Below, piece after piece: positions 1 through 6,506 of a DNA stretch of 11,537 bases. The notes under the pieces are model-generated. The model made no database searches, was not told the DNA's origin, and was given only the letters and a program-made list of their open reading frames with translations. Source of the stretch: Treponemataceae bacterium. GTDB lineage: Bacteria; Spirochaetota; Spirochaetia; Treponematales; Treponemataceae. The position numbers and the translations under genes were made by a program. The stretch covers positions 1 through 11,537 of the forward strand of contig JAKSTS010000058.1 of NCBI GenBank assembly GCA_024402455.1, written 5' to 3'. Within the stretch, counting starts at the first letter, position 1. Every line of letters starts with the position of its first letter.

Positions 1-21
1 TCTTTTTTTGCGAGGTTTCCT

Positions 22-633
22 ATGATAAAAGAATTTTTGCCTTATGACAAAGTTAGAAATGGTGCCCTTAAAATGGCTCACCGCATTCTTGAAGAAGGGT
101 TTATTCCCGACGTGATTTATGTTTCATTGAGAGGCGGTGCTTATGTAGGAAATGTTGTAAGTGAATATTTTAAGATTGCAAGAAAAGATGTTCACCCTGT
201 TTTATATGCTGGAGTTGTTGCCCGTTCATATACAGATATTCGCGCACATGTCAGAGTAATGATTGACGGCTGGACATATTCTCCTGAGCATCTGCGTCCT
301 GGCGACAAAATTCTTCTTATCGACGATATTTTTGATACTGGCCGCACTATTAATTATCTTGTTGAAGTTCTGCTTGAAAAGGGAATTCCACGTGATGATG
401 TAAAAGTTGCTGTTCATGACTACAAATATTATACATATTACGAACAGCAGCTGCCGATTCAGCCTGATTACTGGTGCCGCAAGTTTGAGATTCATTCGCC
501 GGAAGAAGACAGGTGGATTCATTATATGAGCCATGAATTGGTGGGTCTTTCTGCAAAAGAACTTGAGCAGAACTATTATAATGAAGACCCGGAGTTGAGG
601 GCAGCACTTGAGCCTCTGTTGGGAAAAGCATAA
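22..633 (+). CDS. Phosphoribosyltransferase, purine (hypoxanthine/xanthine) type
   Basis: This 203-residue cytosolic protein belongs to the type I phosphoribosyltransferase family, which transfers ribose-5-phosphate from PRPP to a base. The PRPP-binding loop is at residues 98-110, with the adjacent acids D101 and D102 followed by FDTGRT. A pyrophosphate-loop candidate, SLRGGAYVG, lies at 35-43. The C-terminal part carries aromatic residues (W151, W165) where 6-oxopurine enzymes stack and close over the base, so purine salvage (hypoxanthine, guanine or xanthine) is the best guess; the exact base cannot be read from sequence. The ATG at 22 has a GAGG ribosome-binding site 7 nt upstream. It is the first visible gene of a plus-strand run. 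Its stop codon overlaps an ATG at 633, and the next long reading frame begins inside its end. The fold assignment is secure, the substrate is inferred. Confidence 0.9.
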   Translation: MIKEFLPYDKVRNGALKMAHRILEEGFIPDVIYVSLRGGAYVGNVVSEYFKIARKDVHPVLYAGVVARSYTDIRAHVRVMIDGWTYSPEHLRPGDKILLIDDIFDTGRTINYLVEVLLEKGIPRDDVKVAVHDYKYYTYYEQQLPIQPDYWCRKFEIHSPEEDRWIHYMSHELVGLSAKELEQNYYNEDPELRAALEPLLGKA

Positions 634-3034
634 TGACAGTGCAGATTCTTTTTACAGGGTCTGCACTTTAATTCCAGAAAAAAATAATTTAAAAAAGCAG
701 GTTTCTCTTTTTAAGCGCGTTTATTTTGCTTTATTGTTTCTTCTTATCGCTTCATTTGCATTTGCGCAGAGTCTTTCTGTGCCGTCTTACAGCGTGCAGC
801 GCACAAAAAGCGGTTTTGTCTATACCTTTTTTGCTAAACAAAATCAGATTGTACGCTACAGGGTTTTCGATTCTTTTACAGGGCGCATAACTGTAGGTTC
901 TGCTTTTCAAGGTGAAACTCTTGCAATTAGCCACAATGATACTGTCGTTGCATGGACAGAAACTGCAGGCGGCATGAAAAGCCGCGAAATAATGCTGGAT
1001 AAAAATCCTGTTCAAAACATAAATTCTCATAAATTTGAAATTATAAGCCCTGTTGAAGGCACGTGGGCAAACAGACAGCCGCTCGTTTTAGATTGTGCGC
1101 CAGAAACAGAAGTTTTTTATTCATTCAGTGAATATGATCCGCTTGATTTTGGTTTTGCGTATGACGGACCTGTTTTAATTGACTTGTGCGGTGAAATTAC
1201 GCTTAATCTTGTGGCTGTGCATGGCGACGGTTCAATGACACGAAAAAAAATTACTTATGCTGTAAATGAACCTGCTTCTGTAAAGCCACCGCTTGATGTT
1301 TCGGCTCTTAATCCGCTTGTTGTCTGCGGTGTTCAAAAACCTGTGCCTGTTTCTCAGAACCTTACCTATGGAATTGGTTCTCATTTAGACGAAGCCCTGC
1401 ATGGACGCACTTTGTATCAGACTTTGCCGTCCTGCGTAAATGCGCTTATGCCTCTTGAAATTACAAGCGGTGCGTCCGTCTATCGTTATGTCATTACAAC
1501 AAATGATGCACCAAAAACTGCAATGATTCAGGACAAAACGTTCAGTTCTCCTCTGCAGATTATTGACTGGAATTTTGTACTGTTCAAATCAGGGCAGCGG
1601 CTGCAGTATTCAATTGACGGCAGTCCGTTTCAGGTTTATGTTGAACCTTTTTATCTTGACCGGACAAAAAGCCACACAATAAGCTGGCGCACCGGTTCTC
1701 AGGTTGAATCTCTGGTTCTGCCTGAAAAGCCAACGATTATAGGGTTGCCAGAACGTGGCCTGACTAATAAAAGCGTTGAGCTTCAGTTTTCAAATCCGCT
1801 TTATACTTTCAGAATTGAAGATATTGACGGTGTTTCGAAACCGTTGACTTCGTTTTATGTAGATACACTTGCAGGCGATGAACGCCGTTTTGATTTAGAG
1901 CTTGCTGTCTATTATGGAAATATCCGTCAGGGCGTAATTCCTGTTTCTGTGGCGATTGATAAACGGCCGCCATCTGGGCCGGGGCTTTCGCTTGAAGAAA
2001 ATTTTGATAATGACGGCCGTTCTGTTGCTGTTTCTGTTTTTTCAAAAGAAGATGTTTATACTGCTGTTGAAACGCGGACTGCTGCTTTGGAATTTGGTGA
2101 AAAACTTTCGCCTGTTTTGAATGATGCAGAACCTGATGATTCTGCTGTTTTCATGCCGTTTGCCGGTTCAAGGCTTATTCTTGGCGGCGGCGAAATTGAT
2201 GCAGTCTACACTGTTTATGCTTATGCACAGGACAACGCCGGCAACAAAAGCGAAACTGTAGCAGTACGTTCTTCTGTTTTGTCAGACAATATTTATGTTG
2301 ATGCTTCTTCAAGACCTGTTTTAGATGCAGACGGTTCTTCTACAAAGCCGTTTAATTCAATTTACGATGCTCTTGCTGTCGTTAATTCCAGAAGAAAAAC
2401 TGTAGTGCATTTGCGCGGTCATTTTATTGTTCCGCAAAGTCTTACTGTTGCTGCAAATTGCCGTTTTGTCGGTCATGACGGCACGTGCCTGTCTTTTAAA
2501 AATAATTCATGCTTGATTGTGCGCAATGCAGATGCGTCTTTTGAAAACTGCATGCTTGAAAAAAATGCAGACAAAGATATGTATTCATTTTTGTCTGCCA
2601 GCACTCCGTTGATTGATGCAAGAGATGCAAAACTTGCTTTTGAAAGATGTGAATTTGTTTCAAATACAAGCACACCTCAGGGCATAATTCAGGCTGTAAA
2701 ATGCAGCATCAGCATGGTTTCAAGCGGCATTACAATTCAGACTCTTGGGCAGGCTGTCGGAATTCAATGTTTAAAATCTTCAATCCGTTCTGATAACGAC
2801 CGTTTTTCTCTTTCTGGCGAATCTGCCGTTGCTTTTGCATTGTCTGATTCTATGTTTGAGCTTGCTTCGCCGAAATTTATTCTTGTTGCGGACAAAGCCC
2901 GCTGTGCAGAACTTTTTGCAAGCGTTTATGCATTTAGCGAAAATGTTTTTGCAAACGAAATGCATACAAGTGCAGATTTTGTTCCTTTGTGGTGCGATTC
3001 TTCTTGCCGGACAGGCATTGCGCCGCTGTTTTAA
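608..3034 (+). CDS. Large secreted protein with beta-sandwich repeats and C-terminal beta-helix
   Basis: The reading frame gives 808 residues from a TTG at 608 that has GAGG 7 nt upstream. A signal peptide sits at residues 35-53 (basic FKR, hydrophobic stretch, then AFA before Q54), so the protein is exported. The 34 residues before it are unusually long and include two cysteines, so the true start is doubtful (see findings). Residues about 140-220 resemble the chitobiase C-terminal-like beta-sandwich often repeated in bacterial surface proteins. A similar module ending in YAQDNAGNKSETV lies before residue 555. From about 560 (YVDASS, then a DGSSTKPFNSIYDAL segment) to the end, the pattern of short beta strands and repeated FENC/FERCEF turns looks like a DUF1565-type right-handed beta-helix. 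No catalytic motif is recognised. It is probably a surface or periplasmic protein of unknown role. It lies 33 nt upstream of rnhB in the same orientation. Confidence 0.75.
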   Translation: MSLCWEKHNDSADSFYRVCTLIPEKNNLKKQVSLFKRVYFALLFLLIASFAFAQSLSVPSYSVQRTKSGFVYTFFAKQNQIVRYRVFDSFTGRITVGSAFQGETLAISHNDTVVAWTETAGGMKSREIMLDKNPVQNINSHKFEIISPVEGTWANRQPLVLDCAPETEVFYSFSEYDPLDFGFAYDGPVLIDLCGEITLNLVAVHGDGSMTRKKITYAVNEPASVKPPLDVSALNPLVVCGVQKPVPVSQNLTYGIGSHLDEALHGRTLYQTLPSCVNALMPLEITSGASVYRYVITTNDAPKTAMIQDKTFSSPLQIIDWNFVLFKSGQRLQYSIDGSPFQVYVEPFYLDRTKSHTISWRTGSQVESLVLPEKPTIIGLPERGLTNKSVELQFSNPLYTFRIEDIDGVSKPLTSFYVDTLAGDERRFDLELAVYYGNIRQGVIPVSVAIDKRPPSGPGLSLEENFDNDGRSVAVSVFSKEDVYTAVETRTAALEFGEKLSPVLNDAEPDDSAVFMPFAGSRLILGGGEIDAVYTVYAYAQDNAGNKSETVAVRSSVLSDNIYVDASSRPVLDADGSSTKPFNSIYDALAVVNSRRKTVVHLRGHFIVPQSLTVAANCRFVGHDGTCLSFKNNSCLIVRNADASFENCMLEKNADKDMYSFLSASTPLIDARDAKLAFERCEFVSNTSTPQGIIQAVKCSISMVSSGITIQTLGQAVGIQCLKSSIRSDNDRFSLSGESAVAFALSDSMFELASPKFILVADKARCAELFASVYAFSENVFANEMHTSADFVPLWCDSSCRTGIAPLF

Positions 3035-3067
3035 AAAATATAGTTCTTTTGTTTCTGGGGAAATTTA

Positions 3068-3643
3068 ATGCAAAAATTAGTCTGTGGAATTGATGAAGCA
3101 GGGCGCGGTCCTTTGGCTGGTCCTGTTACGGCTGCTGCTGTTATTTTAGATGAAAATTTTCCAATTGAAGGCCTTAATGACTCAAAAAAGCTTTCGCCTA
3201 AAAAAAGGGCAAAGCTTGAAATTGAAATAAAAAATCATGCTTTGGCTTATGGCGTTGCAAATGCTTCTCATACAGAAATCGACGAAATTAATATTCTGAA
3301 TGCGTCGCTTCTGGCGATGAAACGTGCTTTTGAATCAATGTGTACAATGCTTGAACAAAAGGGCTATTCAAAAAACGATGTGGAAGCAATCATAGACGGA
3401 ACTTTTTGCCCGAAAATTGATGTTCCTTGTCGGGCAGAACCCAAAGCTGATGGAAATTATCAGGCTGTAATGGCTGCGTCAATTCTTGCAAAAGAAGACC
3501 GTGACCGGCAGATGTGCGAATTTGATAAGATTTATCCTGAATACGGCTATGCAAAGCATAAAGGTTATCCTACAAAAGCGCATCGTGAAATATGCAGAAA
3601 AAAAGGTCCTTCTCCAATTCAGCGTAAAACTTTTTCTTATTAG
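3068..3643 (+). CDS. rnhB: Ribonuclease HII
   Basis: RNase HII cuts the RNA strand of RNA-DNA hybrids and starts removal of single ribonucleotides misincorporated in DNA. The 191-residue length is typical of the bacterial family. The diagnostic N-terminal motif GIDEAGRGPLAGPV is at residues 7-20. The four metal-binding acids can be placed at D9, E10, D110 (IIDGTF) and D128 (KADGNYQAVMAASI), followed by the conserved SILAKEDRD. The C-terminal GYPTKAHREI and SPIQRKTF segments also fit the family. The ATG at 3068 follows a GGGGAAA ribosome-binding site. It is probably co-transcribed with the two upstream genes, and the transcript ends at the hairpin just downstream. Nothing unusual is seen. Confidence 0.97.
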   Translation: MQKLVCGIDEAGRGPLAGPVTAAAVILDENFPIEGLNDSKKLSPKKRAKLEIEIKNHALAYGVANASHTEIDEINILNASLLAMKRAFESMCTMLEQKGYSKNDVEAIIDGTFCPKIDVPCRAEPKADGNYQAVMAASILAKEDRDRQMCEFDKIYPEYGYAKHKGYPTKAHREICRKKGPSPIQRKTFSY

Positions 3644-3665
3644 CATTTTCTGTGCATGGACAAAA

Positions 3666-3710
3666 AAAATGTACCACCAGAAACTGTCTTAGGTTTTTGG
3701 GGTACATTTT
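3666..3710. terminator. Bidirectional intrinsic terminator between rnhB and the PUR-domain gene
   Basis: The arms AAAATGTACC (3666-3675) and GGTACATTTT (3701-3710) are perfectly complementary over 10 bp. The loop can pair further (CCA/TGG and AAAC/GTTT). An A-tract (3662-3669) and a T-run flank the stem, so it gives a U-tract in both directions, as expected between the convergent genes ending at 3643 and 3732. Confidence 0.85.
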
Positions 3711-3731
3711 GCAATTGCAGCGCGCTTTCTG

Positions 3732-4136
3732 TTATTTATTTTCTGGAAGTTTTGAAACTACATGGACTTTGCCTGTTCTTTTTTGAGAACTTTTGTGGAC
3801 TTGTTCCGGGGCTTCGTCAGAATCTTTTGTGCGGTAAATCTTTTTCTTTGGACCAAATTTTGCTTCTTTTTCAAGCTTGCGTTCTGCTTTAGCCTTTGCT
3901 TTTGTTTTTCTGTCTTTTTCAATAAATCCAAGACTTTCTTCAAGACCTTTGCAGAACTGCTGCATGTCATCTGCAAAAACTACAATAGCATGACGGTCAA
4001 ATTCTGCACCTTCTTTGTTTTTGCTTTCTACAACCTGCAAAAAAACATCGCCGGCGCGATTTTCTTTGACATTAAAAAAATAAGACCGATTGTCTAAAGT
4101 TACCTGTTTTGTAAACAATTCACCGCGAACGCCCAT
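3732..4136 (-). CDS. PUR-domain DNA/RNA-binding protein (BpuR-like, DUF3276)
   Basis: This 134-residue protein matches the single-PUR-domain family typical of spirochaetes and Bacteroidetes. Borrelia BpuR, a dimeric protein binding single-stranded DNA, double-stranded DNA and RNA, is the best-studied member. The match rests on the MGVRGELF start, the YFFNVKENRAGDVFLQVVESK core (residues 19-39) and the following FDRHAIVVF strand (46-54). Residues 75-100 are a strongly basic Lys/Ala-rich stretch and the tail to 134 is charged and probably disordered, an extension that may add nonspecific nucleic-acid binding. An in-frame ATG further upstream (4217) would add 27 residues, but the ATG at 4136 has a strong AAGGAAGG site just upstream and begins the conserved block, so it is preferred. 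It follows the phosphohexomutase gene after a 262-nt gap that may hold its own promoter and control elements. Regulatory role is inferred from Borrelia. Confidence 0.88.
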   Translation of the reverse strand: MGVRGELFTKQVTLDNRSYFFNVKENRAGDVFLQVVESKNKEGAEFDRHAIVVFADDMQQFCKGLEESLGFIEKDRKTKAKAKAERKLEKEAKFGPKKKIYRTKDSDEAPEQVHKSSQKRTGKVHVVSKLPENK

Positions 4137-4200
4137 AGTTCCTTCCTTAGTTAATAAAATAAGATCTAGATTTTTCAAAGGAAAACTTCGAAAAATGCAT

Positions 4201-4230
4201 TTTATGGGCTGTTCCAAAAAACATTTTCAA
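4201..4230 (-). promoter_or_regulatory. Candidate sigma70-type promoter for the PUR-domain gene
   Basis: On the minus strand TTGAAA (4230-4225) and CATAAA (4206-4201) are separated by 18 nt, matching the consensus at 5/6 and 4/6 positions. Transcription would start about 55-60 nt before the ATG at 4136. In AT-rich DNA such matches arise by chance; an alternative TTGCGC/TACATT pair lies further upstream near 4300-4330. Confidence 0.3.
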
Positions 4231-4270
4231 TAAAGTTTTTAGAAGTTCCCATATGTTTCAACTTTCAAAA

Positions 4271-4297
4271 TTTGAACAGTCCAATTGGAAGTTCAAA
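4271..4297. repeat. Near-perfect palindrome with TTTGAAC/GTTCAAA arms
   Basis: Outer arms TTTGAAC (4271-4277) and GTTCAAA (4291-4297) flank an exact 10-bp palindrome TCCAATTGGA (4280-4289). The inner block is off-centre by one base, so a DNA cruciform or RNA hairpin would contain a small bulge. It could be a dimer-binding operator or an RNA hairpin in the leader of the PUR gene; it lacks the T-run of a terminator. Confidence 0.5.
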
Positions 4298-4398
4298 CTA
4301 AATGTAGCATAGCTGTTGTTTTTGCGCAACAATAAAACCTGTAAAAAATGTTTATATTTTGCGCATTTTTCAAAGCTTTTGCATTGTTTGCAAGGAAT

Positions 4399-6309
4399 TT
4401 ATCTGCATGACAGTTCATTTGCCTTTAAAAGCATCTGTGTGTGCCATTCAAGAAGTTCTGCTTCTTCTTGTGTTTTGCAGCCTTTTACGTCGCACATAAT
4501 GCGGAATACTGGTTCTGTTCCTGAACCGCGCATCCACAAAAATGCAAGGCTTTGGTTCTGGCTGTCTTTGAACAATATTTTAAGACCGCCTTTTTTTGAA
4601 ATGCTGTAATCAGTTACGTTTCTTGTTTCTGCTGTTCCATTGTTGCAGATGGCTTCAAATGAACAGAAACCATATTTAGCTTCAAGTTCTGTTTTTTTGA
4701 TTGCCCATTCATCTTCAAAGACTTTTTGATATGCTGCTTTTAATTTTGCATGGTCAGTTTGTGTTACTGCTGCAACAGCCCGTTTTTCAGAAACGCCTGT
4801 AGTTGTGTATTTTGGCAATGTGTCAATAATGTCGCTAAGATTAAAATTATCGTGGAATTTGTCTTCTTGATTTGAACGTCTGCACCATTCGTGGAAAAGT
4901 CCTGCTTTCTGCGGCGTGTCTTTGATGAGCAGAAGTTTTAAAAGTGCAAAAAGTGTGTTGAGCGGGTCACGTACGGCTGCGGGGTGTGTAATGTTGCCGC
5001 CGTTTGAACCTTCGCCTAAAATGCGCACGGTAAAACCTTCTGCACGTTTTTCTCTTGCAAGGTTTACTACATTTGCTTCGCCGACTTCTGCACGGAATAC
5101 TTTTGCATTAAAGCACTGTGCAATTTCTTCAATGCGCATTGAAGTCGGGTCGTTTACTGCAACGCCAAGTTTCTGGTTTTCTCCGTTTTGGTAGACTGCA
5201 AAAGAAAGTTCTGCAAGAACGGACAATGCAAAAACTTCCTGTGCTTTGAGCACTTCAGCCTGTTTTGTGTTTTCGTTCCAGTAAACAATATTGCCTCTGT
5301 CGCCGTCGCAGTCTGGCATATAGCCCAAAATGGCGTTTTTGCAGATTGGCGTGCCGTCTGAACCGTTCTGCATTTTTGTCATTTCTTTTGCACAGAATAC
5401 AAGATTTTCTGGTTCTGGAATAATTTCGTGAACAATGCAGCCCGGTTTATCGTTTATTGCATGAATGTTTATGCCGAGTTTTGAGAAAAAAGCTTTGTCA
5501 ATTGAAATTGTGCGTGCGCTGCCGTTCATGTCTGCAACAACAGTTATTGGCGTTGTTTTGCAGTTTGTCTTGATTGTTTCAAAAAATCTGTTCTGTTCAC
5601 TTTTTTCGGTTTTATCTGAAATGACCTGTTTTGTAAAAGCTTTATATGCTTCAATTGCTTTTGCTTTAAATTTGCCTGAATTTTTGTAGACTGCATCAAT
5701 TTTTGTGCTGCTGCTGAATGTGCACAATTCTTTTGCTTTTTCTGCACAATTCTGGTCGGCGCAAAGTTTCCTAAAGTCGTCTGCAAGTGCATTTGCGTCT
5801 TTTGCTGCAATAACGCCGCCGTCGTTAAGACCAAATTTTACGCCGTTGTGGCCAATCGGGTTGTGGCTTGCAGAAATGTAAACAAAACCGTCAACTTTGT
5901 GGCTGTATGCCATAATTTCTGGTGCAGCGGCAATGCCAAGATATTGAATTGTTATGTTGTTTTTTAAAAGAACACGAATCATTGCATCTGCAATTGAAGC
6001 GCCTGTCGGTCTTGTGTCTGTTCCAACGGCAACAACCGGAGAAAGTTTGTTTGATTTTTGTTTTATGAATGCTGCAAAACTTTGTGCCATCAATGCTGCA
6101 AGTACTGCGTTTGTTTTTCCGATGCAGGAAGTTTTATCCTGCTGGTCTTTAGATTCTGCAAAAACACGGCGCCAGCCTGAAGCAGAAAGAATTGTTGATT
6201 CAAGTGCATTTTGAACTTCTTCAAACGAAGCAGTTTTTTCTTTTAATAAATTTTCAATTTCAAAAGACCTGATATTTGAATCGTTTTTAGTCTTGTTAAA
6301 AAAAATCAT
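4399..6309 (-). CDS. Phosphoglucomutase/phosphomannomutase (alpha-D-phosphohexomutase)
   Basis: This enzyme of the four-domain phosphohexomutase superfamily interconverts hexose 1- and 6-phosphates, linking glycolysis to polysaccharide and sugar-nucleotide synthesis. All four signature loops are present in order: the phosphoserine loop YISASHNPIGHNGVKFG with catalytic S148; the magnesium loop DCDGD at 333-337; the sugar-specificity loop GEGSNGGN at 432-439; and the phosphate-binding loop RGSGTEP at 594-600. At 636 residues it is longer than the usual 450-580, with extra sequence between the serine and metal loops (about 187 residues apart) and before the last domain. The ATG at 6309 is chosen because GGGAG lies 6 nt upstream; the in-frame ATG at 6321 would add four residues and has no such site. 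Whether glucose, mannose or both are substrates cannot be decided. It is divergent from mnmA. Confidence 0.92.
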   Translation of the reverse strand: MIFFNKTKNDSNIRSFEIENLLKEKTASFEEVQNALESTILSASGWRRVFAESKDQQDKTSCIGKTNAVLAALMAQSFAAFIKQKSNKLSPVVAVGTDTRPTGASIADAMIRVLLKNNITIQYLGIAAAPEIMAYSHKVDGFVYISASHNPIGHNGVKFGLNDGGVIAAKDANALADDFRKLCADQNCAEKAKELCTFSSSTKIDAVYKNSGKFKAKAIEAYKAFTKQVISDKTEKSEQNRFFETIKTNCKTTPITVVADMNGSARTISIDKAFFSKLGINIHAINDKPGCIVHEIIPEPENLVFCAKEMTKMQNGSDGTPICKNAILGYMPDCDGDRGNIVYWNENTKQAEVLKAQEVFALSVLAELSFAVYQNGENQKLGVAVNDPTSMRIEEIAQCFNAKVFRAEVGEANVVNLAREKRAEGFTVRILGEGSNGGNITHPAAVRDPLNTLFALLKLLLIKDTPQKAGLFHEWCRRSNQEDKFHDNFNLSDIIDTLPKYTTTGVSEKRAVAAVTQTDHAKLKAAYQKVFEDEWAIKKTELEAKYGFCSFEAICNNGTAETRNVTDYSISKKGGLKILFKDSQNQSLAFLWMRGSGTEPVFRIMCDVKGCKTQEEAELLEWHTQMLLKANELSCR

Positions 6310-6506
6310 GATTACTCCCATATAAATATATAAAGACTCCGCATCTGCGGTTTTGCATGTCTGTTTCTGAATTTAAAAAGCAATTTTTTAACAGAGAACC
6401 TTGCTGCATGACAGTATGCTTGAAACAAGACTTGTCTTTAAAGTTCAGGTTGTAAAAACTTGCGTTTTCACTTCCAATTATAGAAAAAAATCGGTATATT
6501 TACAAC
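6310..6506. promoter_or_regulatory. Divergent intergenic promoter region between the phosphohexomutase gene and mnmA
   Basis: This 197-nt AT-rich gap must hold promoters for both flanking operons. Small inverted repeats are present: CCGC/GCGG with a 4-nt loop (6339-6350), GCAT/ATGC (6406-6419), and AAGAC-TT-GTCTT (6427-6438), which overlaps alternating CTTG/CAAG copies (6419-6434). They could be operators but each is short. No small gene is evident. Confidence 0.55.
6472..6500 (+). promoter_or_regulatory. Candidate mnmA promoter placing the transcript start at the GTG
   Basis: TATATT (6495-6500) is a good -10 element. A weak -35 (TTCCAA, 6472-6477) is exactly 17 nt upstream. Transcription would begin at about 6506-6508, on or next to the GTG start of mnmA, suggesting a leaderless or nearly leaderless message. 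The -35 match is only 3/6, so this is tentative. Confidence 0.35.

Larger units (their letters stand above)
4137..4398 (-). other. 262-nt non-coding leader upstream of the PUR-domain gene
   Basis: No convincing gene is seen. The stretch is AT-rich and separates the phosphohexomutase stop from the PUR gene start. It contains a palindromic block at 4271-4297, short TTGAA/TTCAA repeats around it, a possible promoter at 4201-4230 (minus strand) and the PUR gene ribosome-binding site. No clear intrinsic terminator follows the phosphohexomutase gene, so read-through into the PUR gene is possible. Confidence 0.6.

Noticed and set aside
633..671. A 12-codon gene starting at the ATG that overlaps the phosphoribosyltransferase stop
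   Set aside because: Too short to support as a protein; treated only as evidence about the start of the following gene.
3762..4097. Hydrophobic, Phe/Cys-rich plus-strand reading frame that could look like a membrane protein
   Set aside because: It is the antisense of the Lys-rich PUR-domain gene, whose codons give Phe, Leu and Cys on the opposite strand; no ribosome-binding site or homology.
4137..4217. 27-residue N-terminal extension of the PUR-domain protein
   Set aside because: The strong AAGGAAGG site and the conserved MGVRGE start favour the ATG at 4136; the extension sequence is not family-like.
4403..4413. CTGCATGACAG occurring also at 6404-6414 as a repeat element
   Set aside because: Only 11 nt, one copy is coding sequence at the end of the phosphohexomutase gene, and no further copies were seen; chance is likely.
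6339..6354. CCGCATCTGCGG followed by TTTT as a plus-strand terminator
   Set aside because: The stem is only four pairs and no plus-strand gene precedes it; it lies in a divergent promoter region.
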